64,000 bases of DNA from Paludibacteraceae bacterium (GCA_024400115.1 JAKSNF010000001.1:98491-162490), one strand, 5' to 3'. Numbered from the stretch's first letter, positions 35,681-44,774 are shown. Made by a program: numbers and translations. Notes: a model not told the origin generated them from the sequence alone.

Positions 35681-37673
35681 AAATAATTTGTGCATGGCCA
35701 TTAAAGGCGGGGAGGGTTATTGAATTATGAGTTATGAATTTTGAATTATGAGTTTCGGATTTTGAATTTTGAAGGTGGGCAGTGGGGTTGCCGTTATGGT
35801 AACCTAAAACACGGACGGGTGTGTTCCACTCTACTTGTACCGAATCGCAAGCCGTGGGGCAGAAGTGACCCTTCTTGTCCAGCAATGTTATATCCATAAT
35901 CGTTGTACCACTATAGGTAACCGTGTCGAACACAACCTGCGTTGCCGGTCCTGCGGTATAGATTTTTTCGCGCTTGGCAATACGTCCGTTCTTATAGCCG
36001 ATAGCCTCAACAGAACCCGGTTGATAAATAGTGTTCCACACCAAATGCCCGTTCTTAGGCATCATCTGCCGCGATAGACGTTTGCCGTTCACGCGCAGTT
36101 CAACCTCATCCATATTCGAATAGACCCACACTTGGACGGAATCGCCTTCTTGTCCTTCTAAGTTCCAATGAGGAAGGATATGCAACACCGGCTCATCCGT
36201 CCAAACAGATTGCAAGTAATATGCCTCATCTTTAGGGAAGCCACATAGGTCGAGTACGCCAAAGAGGCTACTGACTGACGGCCATTGCGCAGGATTGGGT
36301 TCGCCCTTATAGTCAAAGCCTGTCCAATAGAAGATACCACGAATCCAATCATTGGCTAAGACGTTCTTCCAGCCATGTTCGATAGCGTCGTTATAAGTTG
36401 CCACACCACGTGTTCCGCAGCCGGTCGTTTCTTCCGTCATCACAGCCCATCGGTCGGGGAAGGAGTCATGAAAAGCCGCGAGGTTATTTTGCTTCATATA
36501 GTTAAAACCTGCCACATCGACTCCCCAAACAACATTAGGACCGGAGGAAGTTGCTACCGTCACGGGACGCGAGGGGTCTAACTCGTGACACCATTGGGTC
36601 ATCGTTCGTGCGATACGTTCGCCTGTCTCGTTCCACTCCAACGCCCATTCTTCATTGCCTATACTCCACATGATGATAGAGGGATGATGTTTATCACGTT
36701 CTATCATTTGTTTGAGAGCTTGATAATCCTGTTCTGAGGCACCCATTAGTCGGTTTTCTTCAATAACCGCAAGACCCAAACTATCGCATAGGTCGAGTAA
36801 ATCGGGGGCCGCCGGATGGTGAGCAGTACGAATAGCGTTCACGCCCAAGTCCATCAATTTGCGCAAGCGATACTCCATTAGCCCTTTGGTCACGGCTATA
36901 CCCACTCCGCCGTGGTCTTGGTGTAAGCACACTCCATGGAGTGTGCAGTTTAGAGTGGAGAGTGTAGAGTTCTCTGCCCCAAGGGGCGCGATCGGCAAGC
37001 CGTATAGAGTAGCCGTCTGGTTTGAAAGTTTAAAGTTTAGACCGCTATCGCTGTAAGACCGCTGCGCTGTAAGACCGCTATCGCTGTAAGACCGCTGCGC
37101 TGAAGGACTCCGCAGATAGACGTTGCGGTAGATGCCGGCACCTTCATAGAACCAGCCTTCTTGCAAAGAAGCATCGACACGGACGCAGATGAGGTTATCG
37201 CCTTGGCGAAGATAATCGGTCACGGTATAGGTTTGTGACAAATAGCCGCTCTCACTATGTCCTACATAAAAACCATTCACCCACACCCGTGCATCACGAA
37301 AGATACCCTCAAAAACGAGTTGGTAAGGTTGTGTATAATCGACCGTATCTAAGTTAACATGCTTACGATACCAGCCTACACTATTCTCGGGATAAGCATA
37401 ACCTATACACTGATAGCCGTGGCTATGACTCGCCTGAGGCGCGTGAAGCAAGGTCGTTGCCCAGTCGTGAGGAACATTAACCTCCTGCCAAGAGGAGTCG
37501 TTGAACGTGGGGACATAAGGTCCTTCGTTATGAATACTATTCGCTTTGGTGAGATAATTAAAATACTCCGTTCCACACCCAAAATCCTTAGCGGGATCGG
37601 CGGCATGACCTAACTCAAAACGCCAATCGGCATTGAGGTTGATGATGGTTAGAAAGATAAATAACAGGCGCAT
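35628..37673 (-). CDS. GH2-family beta-glycosidase, central Ig-like domain replaced by repeats
   Basis: The 681 aa protein has a signal peptide (MRLLFIFLTIINLNA). The sugar-binding domain follows (residues 20-190, NVPHDWA, VGWYRKHV, VWVNGFYVGHSESGY). The barrel begins at about residue 250 (HQDHGGVGIAVTKG, NAIRTAHHP) with acid/base in IGNEEWA and nucleophile in MTEETTG. It is probably a beta-galactosidase. The usual Ig-like domain between these parts (about 100 residues) is missing; 55 residues of repeat-encoded sequence stand there, with the 11-residue motif AQRSYSDSGL twice. The C-terminal domain ends in AFNGHAQIIYE after another array. Activity is uncertain. Confidence 0.82.
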   Translation of the reverse strand: MRLLFIFLTIINLNADWRFELGHAADPAKDFGCGTEYFNYLTKANSIHNEGPYVPTFNDSSWQEVNVPHDWATTLLHAPQASHSHGYQCIGYAYPENSVGWYRKHVNLDTVDYTQPYQLVFEGIFRDARVWVNGFYVGHSESGYLSQTYTVTDYLRQGDNLICVRVDASLQEGWFYEGAGIYRNVYLRSPSAQRSYSDSGLTAQRSYSDSGLNFKLSNQTATLYGLPIAPLGAENSTLSTLNCTLHGVCLHQDHGGVGIAVTKGLMEYRLRKLMDLGVNAIRTAHHPAAPDLLDLCDSLGLAVIEENRLMGASEQDYQALKQMIERDKHHPSIIMWSIGNEEWALEWNETGERIARTMTQWCHELDPSRPVTVATSSGPNVVWGVDVAGFNYMKQNNLAAFHDSFPDRWAVMTEETTGCGTRGVATYNDAIEHGWKNVLANDWIRGIFYWTGFDYKGEPNPAQWPSVSSLFGVLDLCGFPKDEAYYLQSVWTDEPVLHILPHWNLEGQEGDSVQVWVYSNMDEVELRVNGKRLSRQMMPKNGHLVWNTIYQPGSVEAIGYKNGRIAKREKIYTAGPATQVVFDTVTYSGTTIMDITLLDKKGHFCPTACDSVQVEWNTPVRVLGYHNGNPTAHLQNSKSETHNSKFITHNSITLPAFNGHAQIIYETQSCSVSVLTARLLR
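35722..35777 (+). repeat. heptad array H, in frame near the 3' end of the GH2 gene
   Basis: Eight perfectly phased 7-bp units (GAATTAT, GAGTTAT, GAATTTT, GAATTAT, GAGTTTC, GGATTTT, GAATTTT, GAAGGTG). They encode QNSKSETHNSKFITHNS between conserved NGNPTAH and AFNGHA, the last loop of the GH2 C-terminal domain. Confidence 0.9.
36928..37044 (+). repeat. palindrome and heptad arrays I, in frame in the GH2 gene
   Basis: A 16-bp palindrome ACACTCCATGGAGTGT (36929-36944) is followed by GTTTAGA, GTGGAGA and GTGTAGA units (36947-36971). Further on are GAAAGTT, TAAAGTT and TAGACCG (37024-37044). They lie where the Ig-like domain of GH2 should be encoded. Confidence 0.8.
37041..37106 (+). repeat. two 33-bp direct repeats in the GH2 gene
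   Basis: A 33-bp unit beginning ACCGCTATCGCTGTAAG occurs twice in tandem (37041-37073 and 37074-37106, one variable end). Each unit is itself a diverged 17+16 bp pair. They encode AQRSYSDSGL twice. Confidence 0.88.
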
Positions 37674-37701
37674 GGGTGATGTGTGATGTATGATGTATGA
37701 T
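37674..37701 (+). repeat. heptad array J, directly upstream of the GH2 start codon
   Basis: GGGTGAT, GTGTGAT, GTATGAT and GTATGAT are in perfect 7-bp phase immediately upstream of the ATG of the GH2 gene (minus strand). Confidence 0.85.
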
Positions 37702-37741
37702 CTTTAATTAGTACTGTTGCGATATTTTTCTTTTAATTTTT

Positions 37742-38242
37742 ATCTCCCGCTCGCGCCTATGGCGCTATTACGCTACGCCTTCGGCTATTTGCTGCCATGG
37801 CTACAAGCCTCGCTTTTTTATTCCGCGTGGCTAAAGCACACGCTTTGCCCGTCGAACAAGCCTTACAAGATGTCAAAGTTCCGCTTTGACAGGGTTGTTG
37901 CGGCTCGTTCTCCTTAATTACGCAGATAAGATATGTTTCAGCCCACTCTCCTTAATCACGCAGATAAGATATGTCTCGTCTACACCCAATTTAGGAGAGC
38001 GCTGCAGGTATTAATTTCATCCGCGTAATTGAGGAGCAATGCTGCGAGATATTACTCGGTGAACCTACCGGATTTACCGACATATCGAGCAGTAGGCGAC
38101 GAGCCGAGGGCGTGCGTAGCCGCCCGAATAAACTAATTAAGCGCGGATTAGGCGTTGGCGCGTAATTTGCGTAATAGGGCAGTAGGTACTACTGACCGAG
38201 CGGGAGACCCCAAAACCGGATCATTGTCCGCGAGCGGGAGAT
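37742..38242. mobile_element. MITE-like element 1, 501 bp with 14-bp terminal inverted repeats
   Basis: The ends are perfect inverted repeats, ATCTCCCGCTCGCG (37742-37755) and its complement (38229-38242). No coding potential is visible. Inside, a segment containing CTCCTTAATTACGCAGATAA occurs twice, about 40 bp apart (37910-37985), with a third inverted relative near 38020. The first 70 bp reappear almost unchanged in inverted orientation in the element at 53019-53283. It lies between the GH27 and GH2 genes inside the large transcription unit. Target duplications are not clear. Confidence 0.75.
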
Positions 38243-38303
38243 CAAATCAAAAAATCAAAGGACACGTGTAAGGTATTATATATCACTGAGTTGAGTGCTT
38301 AAT

Positions 38304-38318
38304 GCGATAATTTATCGC
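38304..38318. other. 15-nt palindrome near the GH27 3' end
   Basis: GCGATAATTTATCGC is a perfect palindrome about the central T. A related GTTGCGATA lies at 37716-37724 on the other side of the MITE-like element, so the two could also be outer inverted repeats of a larger element. Confidence 0.4.
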
Positions 38319-38325
38319 AACACTA

Positions 38326-38350
38326 GTAATGTTTAATGTTTGGTGTTTAG
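38326..38350 (+). repeat. heptad array K, abutting the GH27 stop codon
   Basis: TAATGTT, TAATGTT, TGGTGTT and TAG in 7-bp phase begin at the stop codon of the GH27 gene (minus strand) and extend downstream of it. Confidence 0.75.
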
Positions 38351-39600
38351 TAGGTGAGGCGATAAACGACTACATCATGAGCCGGGATAGTGACTTTACG
38401 CGTTTTGTTAGAGGGAGCTTCCTCTTTACCTGCCCAGATATTATACACCTTATAATTATGTGTAGCCGTTTGGAAAGTCAGTCGGGAGAGGTTGTCAAAC
38501 ATATGGAAGTCAGCAAAATTCAGCGTGACGGTACGCGGAGTAAGCGTACGGTTGAGAATACAGAATGCCCAATCGCCGGACTCCAATGGTTTGATCCAAT
38601 ACTCGAGCCCCGATTCGGTACGATACCTCAGACCTTGTACGCCCAGCGGGTCTTGGTCAATAGCAATCATGCCCTTATTCATCACGATAGAAGTCGTAGC
38701 AGCGGACATAGAACGGATATCATTGCCAAGAATAAGCGGAGCCGCCATCATACACCACATAGAGAAATGAGCTCTGTCTTCGCTCTCGGTCATACCGTTG
38801 CCAACCTCCATCATATCGGGGTCGTTCCAATGGTTAGGTCCTGCAAACTGACGCAGTTTCTCGTTCTTATCCATGATTTGAAGCACACCGAGGGACTTCC
38901 ATCCGCCGTGGTCGAGTTCGCAGTCGAAGCAGCAGTTGACATCCCCTGTGGTACGCCAGAGGTGGCCGATATTCTCCGCCCAACTATACGCTTGGGTGTC
39001 ACCCCATTCGCAGAGAGAGAAAACAATATCACGACCGGAAGCACGGAGAGCTTTAGCCATGAGCGAATAAGCTCCTTTGGAATTGACATTCTCCGTATTG
39101 CACCAGTCGTACTTGAGGTAGTCGATACCCCATTTAGCATATTGGAGTGCATCTTGATACTCGTGTCCTAAGCTTCCGGGTTTGCCTCCGCAGGTTGCTG
39201 AACCGGCATCGGAGTAGATACCTATCTTCATCCCTTTGCTGTGAACATAATCCGCAAGGGCTTTCATGCCGGAGGGGAAACGAACGGGGTCGGGTTGGAT
39301 GAATCCGTCGGCATCACGCTCACCATGCCAACAGTCGTCGAGGTTGATATAGATATAACCGGCATCTTTCAGTCCGGAAGCCACCATCTCGTCAGCAATG
39401 GTCTTAATGAGTTCTTCATTAATATCGCACGCAAACGTGTTCCAAGATGACCAACCCATAGGGGGCGTGGGGCAGAGAAGCGGTTTGTCGGGTATGTCTT
39501 CGGAGAAGATAACCGGTTGGGGTTGTTGGGCACTAAGAGTGGACAATGATAGTGCGCAAAGCGCTAATGATGAAATGATGAAATGATGGAATGTATTCAT
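38347..39600 (-). CDS. GH27 alpha-galactosidase
   Basis: The 417 aa protein has a signal peptide (SLALCALSLSTLSAQ). The GH27 barrel shows PPMGWSSWNTF, NLDDCW, GIYSDAG, nucleophile aspartate in YLKYDWCN and a GPNHWNDPDMMEVGN segment with the acid/base region. It removes alpha-1,6-galactose from galactomannan or galactoglucomannan. The C-terminal beta domain is complete. It starts two bases before the upstream GH5-esterase gene ends, as part of the same transcription unit. Confidence 0.94.
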   Translation of the reverse strand: MNTFHHFIISSLALCALSLSTLSAQQPQPVIFSEDIPDKPLLCPTPPMGWSSWNTFACDINEELIKTIADEMVASGLKDAGYIYINLDDCWHGERDADGFIQPDPVRFPSGMKALADYVHSKGMKIGIYSDAGSATCGGKPGSLGHEYQDALQYAKWGIDYLKYDWCNTENVNSKGAYSLMAKALRASGRDIVFSLCEWGDTQAYSWAENIGHLWRTTGDVNCCFDCELDHGGWKSLGVLQIMDKNEKLRQFAGPNHWNDPDMMEVGNGMTESEDRAHFSMWCMMAAPLILGNDIRSMSAATTSIVMNKGMIAIDQDPLGVQGLRYRTESGLEYWIKPLESGDWAFCILNRTLTPRTVTLNFADFHMFDNLSRLTFQTATHNYKVYNIWAGKEEAPSNKTRKVTIPAHDVVVYRLTY

Positions 39601-39602
39601 AA

Positions 39603-42152
39603 TTATTGAAATAAACTGTTGAGTTTGTGATAACGTTCTTCAAGAGCGGAGTCGGCTTTGAGATAGGGTTCGTAGTCGAGAATCATCGTTTCGCCCTTTG
39701 CGGTGAGAGGTAACCACTCTTCTACTTGTTTGCCGTTAATGACCATCGTGTCATGGTATTGCTCACCATTGGGATTACCGCAGCGAATGAAATTGACGGT
39801 GTAGTAAGAGAAGAGTTTGGACAGTTGATAATCACGCTCTTTCCAGTTATAGAACGTGTTTTGATGTAGGTTGCCCAACGAGTACTCTATATCTGCCGAG
39901 TGACAAGCACCGGCAAGAGAATCATACGGTTGACCATCCAACGGGCGGTCGGGCATGAACTTATAACGATAAACCGTATGTCCCGTTTGGCGGTGGATGT
40001 CGCACCAACGCCAAGTGCAATTACCGGTAAACAGGTCTGAGCACATATCCACCGACTTGCGGGTGAAGACATCGGCATCCGTGTGAATATCATAAAGGTC
40101 AAAGATAGCCTCTATCTTATCATCCCACCAAGGGAAAACAGAGTGACGCAGTTTCTCCAAGGTCGGTTGGGTTTTGATTTTCCAATGGGGGTTATCCTCG
40201 TTGCGGTTCCAACCGGCCATCAAAGGAATCTGTGCCTGCTCGTTATTGGCGTAGATATTCTCGGGTTTGTCAGTCAAGAAATATCCGTCAATAGTGGGTT
40301 TGGGCATATCCGTTAATGGCATTAACTTAGCCAGTTCGTAAGCGTCCATAGCTAATAATTCGTCTATCGTCTTGCCCACCTCTTGTGTTCGCTTTACGCC
40401 CATCTGCTCAGCCTCTTCGAGTGTGCGGTAGTAATCAGGAATGAGCACGGCTCCACTGGAACCGATACCACCGGCGAGTAGGTCCTTGGACAAAGGAGAG
40501 CACATCTGCATCGAAACGGAGAACGAACCTGCCGATTCGCCTGAGATAGTGATGTGTTGGGGGTCGCCACCAAACTGAGCGATGTTATCATACACCCATT
40601 GAATAGCTTGTGCTTGGTCGGTCAGACCTTGGTTGCCGGAAGAATGCGCAGCCGAACGAGCCGTGAGTTCGGGGTGTGCGAAGAAACCGAAGATATTCTC
40701 GCGGTAATTGGCAGTCACCATGATGATTCCTTGCTGAGCAAGAGACTTACCATCATAACGCGTTTCGCTACCGCTACCGGTAATCAAACCGCCGCCATTG
40801 AAATAAACAAGCACGGGGAGGGGGTGTTTGGTGGATTGTGGATGGTGGATGGTGGATGGTGCCCAGATGTTGAGGTACAAGCAGTCTTCAGATTGCTGTT
40901 TACCACGATAATGCATATCCCAAGCCACATAAGGAACGATAGCATCGTCTCCGAAGTGGGTGGCTTGCAGTATAGTATCATAAGGTAAGGGAGCCAACGC
41001 TTCGCGCCAACGCAGTTCGCCAACAGGTGCTTGAGCGTAGGGCACGCCGAGGAAGATGTTGATGTCGTCCTCCACAAATCCTTGTACTTTGCCATAGCGA
41101 GTAGTAGCGAAGACGGGGTTAGCATATTGACGAATAATAGCCAACGTAGTGGTGTCGGTCGGCAGAACGGAGTTCAGTCCTTGCGGCTCTTGAGGCGGGT
41201 CTTGATTCCAGCACCAAAAATTAGCTCCTATCAGATGAGGCATCGACTGCAGGTTCTTGAAGACGAGTTGGTACATCTCATCGCGACCGGTGGTTGGGGT
41301 GTTCGGCTCTAAAGAACCATTATCACGCGGAAAACCAAACTCCTCAATGATAAAGGGTTTATTGATTCGAGCGGCTATATCTTCGTGCCATTGGATATAG
41401 GCTTGCACTTTCGTTTGCCACGTATCTGTTTGCGCAAGCCCATTATCTTCGGAACGACTCAGCCAGCCCCAGTTATAAGGCCAAATATGACAAGTCATAT
41501 AATCAATCTCAGGTATCTCATGAATACGGCGGCAAAGAACCGAATCTTCGTTGCAGCCCCACATACCCTCCGAACCGGTAGTCACTCGGTGGTTGGGATC
41601 GAGACTTTTAATGAGTTTAGCTTCGTGGTCAATGAAGTTCACCAACACGTCGGGTTCTTGACCAAAAGCGCGTGGTTCGTTGGCAATCTCCCAAGCATAA
41701 ATGGATTGATAGTGTTTATACTTATTAACGGTCTTAGTGACATACTCGTCAAACAAAGCTACCGCAGCGGGGCAGTTAAGGAATCGTCCGGCATGCTCCA
41801 TATAGTATTGATACCCTACTTCTGCCGGAAGAAGAATCTTCTCTCCGGTAGCTTGCGTATAATACTGCTCATAACCGGTGGACCACTCCCACGCATTGGT
41901 GAGGAAGAGCACGGCTTGCATATCGCGTTTCTCTAATTCAATGAGCAACGGATCGAGATCCTCACCATCGGTCGCCTTAACGCGAAGATTAGTTACTCCT
42001 ATAGCTTGCAGAGCATCCAACTGGGTGATGTCACCATTCCAAAGATTGGCACCCACGAAAGTGGACTCTTTAATTTGATGGTTAGTACTTTGGCACGAAA
42101 CGAACATGCCAACAGCCGTAAAGAGAACGGCAAAAATCAATACTTTTTTCAT
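39603..42152 (-). CDS. GH5 mannanase-like enzyme fused to type-B carboxylesterase, lipoprotein
   Basis: The 849 aa lipoprotein (signal VLIFAVLFTAVGMFVSCQ) has two catalytic halves. Residues 30-350 are a GH5 barrel resembling endo-mannanases, with acid/base in WEIANEPRAF and nucleophile in FIIEEFGFPRD. Residues 360-845 are a type-B carboxylesterase: FLGVPYAQAP, oxyanion loop NGGG and nucleophile S540 in GESAGS. A plausible role is cutting acetylated galactoglucomannan while removing acetyl groups. A heptad array encodes STIHHPQSTKHP in the esterase, in the loop before LPVLVYFNGGG. It overlaps the upstream esterase gene by 4 nt (ATGA). Confidence 0.88.
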   Translation of the reverse strand: MKKVLIFAVLFTAVGMFVSCQSTNHQIKESTFVGANLWNGDITQLDALQAIGVTNLRVKATDGEDLDPLLIELEKRDMQAVLFLTNAWEWSTGYEQYYTQATGEKILLPAEVGYQYYMEHAGRFLNCPAAVALFDEYVTKTVNKYKHYQSIYAWEIANEPRAFGQEPDVLVNFIDHEAKLIKSLDPNHRVTTGSEGMWGCNEDSVLCRRIHEIPEIDYMTCHIWPYNWGWLSRSEDNGLAQTDTWQTKVQAYIQWHEDIAARINKPFIIEEFGFPRDNGSLEPNTPTTGRDEMYQLVFKNLQSMPHLIGANFWCWNQDPPQEPQGLNSVLPTDTTTLAIIRQYANPVFATTRYGKVQGFVEDDINIFLGVPYAQAPVGELRWREALAPLPYDTILQATHFGDDAIVPYVAWDMHYRGKQQSEDCLYLNIWAPSTIHHPQSTKHPLPVLVYFNGGGLITGSGSETRYDGKSLAQQGIIMVTANYRENIFGFFAHPELTARSAAHSSGNQGLTDQAQAIQWVYDNIAQFGGDPQHITISGESAGSFSVSMQMCSPLSKDLLAGGIGSSGAVLIPDYYRTLEEAEQMGVKRTQEVGKTIDELLAMDAYELAKLMPLTDMPKPTIDGYFLTDKPENIYANNEQAQIPLMAGWNRNEDNPHWKIKTQPTLEKLRHSVFPWWDDKIEAIFDLYDIHTDADVFTRKSVDMCSDLFTGNCTWRWCDIHRQTGHTVYRYKFMPDRPLDGQPYDSLAGACHSADIEYSLGNLHQNTFYNWKERDYQLSKLFSYYTVNFIRCGNPNGEQYHDTMVINGKQVEEWLPLTAKGETMILDYEPYLKADSALEERYHKLNSLFQ
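40824..40861 (+). repeat. heptad array L, in frame in the GH5-carboxylesterase gene
   Basis: GTGTTTG, GTGGATT and three copies of GTGGATG in perfect phase (40824-40858). They encode STIHHPQSTKH immediately before the conserved esterase strand LPVLVYFNGG. Confidence 0.88.
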
Positions 42153-43618
42153 TTCTTATCAGTTCTAAAAGGAACAATCGGTAAATAACGCATATTGGCA
42201 AGGTTACCTATTTGGAAATTGCGGAAGCAATAGCGAACGGCCGCCGGTTTATCTACGCCCTCTGCCGAGAAACGCAAAGCATGCGGTATATCTTGAATAC
42301 CCTCAATGATAGCGGGGTGAGAGTTACCATTAGCATCAATAACCTCAAAGCCCTTATAATCAGCCCAACGCGAGAAACCATCAGCGCAGTTGGTGAAGTA
42401 AACATCTATATGATTATCCTTCGCTTCGTGACGTTCGTAGCGCGGAGCGTCCGAATAAACAGTCTTGAAGCCATAATCATGATTAAGAGCTAAATAAGCG
42501 AGGCGTTCACCTACGGGCTGTTTCTGTGCGGGGTGTACATTATCCAACTCATATTCATAAACGAGGTCGTTCGTGCTCACACCCTTACAGTAAGGAACGC
42601 GATCTTCTAATGCCCATTGCGATTCGCGCAGTTCGGCAGCCCAAATAGCTTGTGGGTCTCCATGACGGAAAGGAGCAATCTCCACGAAATAGAACGGCAT
42701 CTTGTCGTTGTTCCACAAACCGCGAACATACTTAACGAGTGTCTCCATACGATCAGTATAGGTATCTGCGTGACCAACATTCGAGCACCCTTGATACCAT
42801 AACCAACCTTTCACCGTATAATAGTGGCAGGGCCAAAGCATACCATCGTGCATGATGAGCGGACTCATATAGAGTTGTTTGTCTGCAATCTCCTTCATGG
42901 CTTTGTCCGAAAGATCCACATCAGCATAGGTATTGAGAATCTCACGCGGCAACCAACCTTCTACACGGCTTCCACCCCAAGAGCAGTTGATGATACCTAC
43001 CGGAATATCGAGGGTCTGTTGCAACAGTTTAGCAAAGAAATACGCCGTCGCACCAAAGCGGGGAGCATTAAAAGCATTGCACTCGTACCAACCGCCGGAC
43101 ACATTCTCTTGAGGCGTGGTGGCTTGTATATGGTCAATAACGGCATAACGAATCTTACCGGCATAATTGCCTGCGGTAGCAATCTCTTTATTCGCACCTT
43201 CGGTAGGACATTGCCAGAAACCCATCAGGGGCATTTCCATATTACTTTGTCCGCTACCAAACCAAACCTCACCAATGAGCACGTGGTTCACTTGCACAGG
43301 ATCGGGATTGTAATAAGCACGTTTCGTCGGAGTCTCAACAAAAGTGAGGGTGTGCTCCGTATAAGAAGCAGCAGGCGTAGGAATAGTGACGAGCCATTTA
43401 CCATCTTTACCTACGGTTGTTTCTACCTGTTCACCCCAAGTGGCATAAACGGAAACGGTGTTTCCCGGCGTTGCCTTACCCCAGAGATTAACATTCGTTT
43501 GTTGCTGAAGCAGCATGTTGTCACAAATGAGCGATGGCAATTCAATGGCCATCATAGCGGATTGTGAACTGAGAATAGTGAATAGCAGAAGTACTGCTAA
43601 AAATTTGATGTGTTTCAT
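42149..43618 (-). CDS. sialate O-acetylesterase-type (SGNH) esterase
   Basis: The ATG at 43618 begins a signal peptide (KFLAVLLLFTILSSQS). The longer upstream frame runs over the epimerase gene and is not used. The 489 aa protein has ICDNMLLQQ at the start of the domain, the nucleophile serine in WFGSGQSNMEMP, a GGSRVEGWLP segment, and NVHPAQKQPVGERLA with the catalytic histidine. Members of this group remove acetyl groups from hemicellulose or sialic acids; the neighbours favour hemicellulose. Confidence 0.9.
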   Translation of the reverse strand: MKHIKFLAVLLLFTILSSQSAMMAIELPSLICDNMLLQQQTNVNLWGKATPGNTVSVYATWGEQVETTVGKDGKWLVTIPTPAASYTEHTLTFVETPTKRAYYNPDPVQVNHVLIGEVWFGSGQSNMEMPLMGFWQCPTEGANKEIATAGNYAGKIRYAVIDHIQATTPQENVSGGWYECNAFNAPRFGATAYFFAKLLQQTLDIPVGIINCSWGGSRVEGWLPREILNTYADVDLSDKAMKEIADKQLYMSPLIMHDGMLWPCHYYTVKGWLWYQGCSNVGHADTYTDRMETLVKYVRGLWNNDKMPFYFVEIAPFRHGDPQAIWAAELRESQWALEDRVPYCKGVSTNDLVYEYELDNVHPAQKQPVGERLAYLALNHDYGFKTVYSDAPRYERHEAKDNHIDVYFTNCADGFSRWADYKGFEVIDANGNSHPAIIEGIQDIPHALRFSAEGVDKPAAVRYCFRNFQIGNLANMRYLPIVPFRTDKK

Positions 43619-43619
43619 A

Positions 43620-43660
43620 AGATAATAATTAGGAGTTATAAGATATAAGTTGTAAACATA
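43620..43660 (+). repeat. heptad array M, end of the epimerase gene
   Basis: TTATAAG, ATATAAG, TTGTAAA and CATAAAC in 7-bp steps cover the last codons and the stop codon of the epimerase gene. They encode a QLISYNS tail beyond the normal family end (KCPYHNSR.CL). Confidence 0.65.
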
Positions 43661-44774
43661 AACGTGAATTATGATAGGGACATTTCCAGAAGCCGGCTTT
43701 GTCGGCCGCCTGTCGCCCGTCGCCTGTCGCTTGTCGCCTCGCATACTCCCACCACTCGCCGTGTTCGTGGTCGATGAAATGCTGTTGCGTCGCTTCCCAG
43801 CAACGCTCAGCAATCGTTTTATGTTCCTCGCCACCGAAGCGATGATAGATATTCGTATAACCGATGATCGTCTCGCATTGTTCCCACCAAGTTCCTTCCA
43901 TCAGTCCATTTGGTTGCAAACCCTCTTTCGCTGCCATCGCTACACGCAGAACAAGTTCGTCCTCGTTTACGCCAATAACTTCGCAAGCCTCGTCCAAGAG
44001 CCACGAGAACTCGATATCGTGTCCACAGGACACGAGACCGCCTTCGGCTGAAAGACCGCTTCGCTGCAAGACATTCCAATTGTAATCAAAGAACAGACCG
44101 AGGTGACCGGAGGGCTGAACGATATGGTTCTTAAAGACTGCTATCATCCGAATAATCGACTGACGCAGTTCCTCGTTCGGCCACACACGATAGAGATTTG
44201 TGTAAGGCTCCAAAATATGAAGATGCGTATTTTGCGACTTAGGCGCATTAACATCCTTCTCGCTCAAGCGGAAATCGTTAATTGGACTACCATCGCGTTG
44301 AGTTGCTTCGACATAACCGCCCTTCTCGTTATCCCAAGCGTGCGTTTCTGTATAGCGATAAAGGTCGATAGCCGTCTGCAACACAGACGTATCACCCGTG
44401 GCGCGAATATATTCGGTCAAACCGTAAATAGTAAAACCAAGGGCATAGAACTGCTTACGGTCGTTAACGGGATGGCCCAAATAATCGAGTTCCCAATAAA
44501 CACCACCGAACTGCTTATCAATGAAATGCTCCAAGATATAGTTCTTCGCATTCACCGCAGCCTCTAAGTACTCTTGATTACCCAACACGCGATAAGCGGC
44601 AGAGAATGTCCACAGGATACGGCCATAAAGGATAGCCCCCCTATTGGCGTTTCTCACCACCGTCTCGTCCGCGAGCACTTGCCCGTAGAATCCGCCGTTC
44701 TCTTTATCTTGCAATCGTAACCAGTAAGGCAAGATATTCGTCGTTAAGACGTTTCTAAACTCTAAACTCTCCAT
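43629..44774 (-). CDS. cellobiose/mannobiose 2-epimerase (AGE family)
   Basis: The 381 aa (alpha/alpha)6-barrel enzyme has NRGAILYGRILWTFSAAY, catalytic histidine in GHDIEFSWLLDEA and the C-terminal KAGFWKCPYHNSR with the second histidine. It converts mannobiose to mannosyl-glucose or cellobiose to glucosyl-mannose. The start ATG (44774) and codons for MESLEFRN lie in a heptad array. A second array (RQATGDGRQA) sits in the loop before KAGFW, and a third adds the C-terminal QLISYNS. In Bacteroides, this enzyme works with a GH26, a permease and a GH130 phosphorylase on mannan; here the same neighbours occur, but with GH94. Confidence 0.92.
   Translation of the reverse strand: MESLEFRNVLTTNILPYWLRLQDKENGGFYGQVLADETVVRNANRGAILYGRILWTFSAAYRVLGNQEYLEAAVNAKNYILEHFIDKQFGGVYWELDYLGHPVNDRKQFYALGFTIYGLTEYIRATGDTSVLQTAIDLYRYTETHAWDNEKGGYVEATQRDGSPINDFRLSEKDVNAPKSQNTHLHILEPYTNLYRVWPNEELRQSIIRMIAVFKNHIVQPSGHLGLFFDYNWNVLQRSGLSAEGGLVSCGHDIEFSWLLDEACEVIGVNEDELVLRVAMAAKEGLQPNGLMEGTWWEQCETIIGYTNIYHRFGGEEHKTIAERCWEATQQHFIDHEHGEWWEYARRQATGDGRQAADKAGFWKCPYHNSRLCLQLISYNS
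43707..43741 (+). repeat. heptad array N, in frame in the epimerase gene
   Basis: CGCCTGT, CGCCCGT, CGCCTGT, CGCTTGT and CGCCTCG in perfect phase. On the coding strand the unit is GACAGGC. They encode RRQATGDGRQA before KAGFWKC. This array is GC-rich, unlike the others, and has C on both strands. Confidence 0.9.

Noticed and set aside
37041..37106. 33-bp repeats as a CRISPR-like array
   Set aside because: Only two units in direct tandem without spacers, in frame in a GH2 gene, and no cas genes nearby.
37717..37917. 66-codon frame inside MITE-like element 1
   Set aside because: It crosses the terminal inverted repeat and has no homologous frame in element 2.
38329..39171. 280-codon frame opposite the GH27 gene
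   Set aside because: GH27 has all catalytic motifs on the other strand; the frame starts in a heptad array and has no recognisable features.
42824..43567. 247-codon frame opposite the esterase gene
   Set aside because: Shadow of a well-supported SGNH esterase; composition is not protein-like.
43619..43834. 72-residue upstream extension of the esterase gene
   Set aside because: It overlaps the 3' end of the epimerase gene and would bury the signal peptide that begins at 43618.
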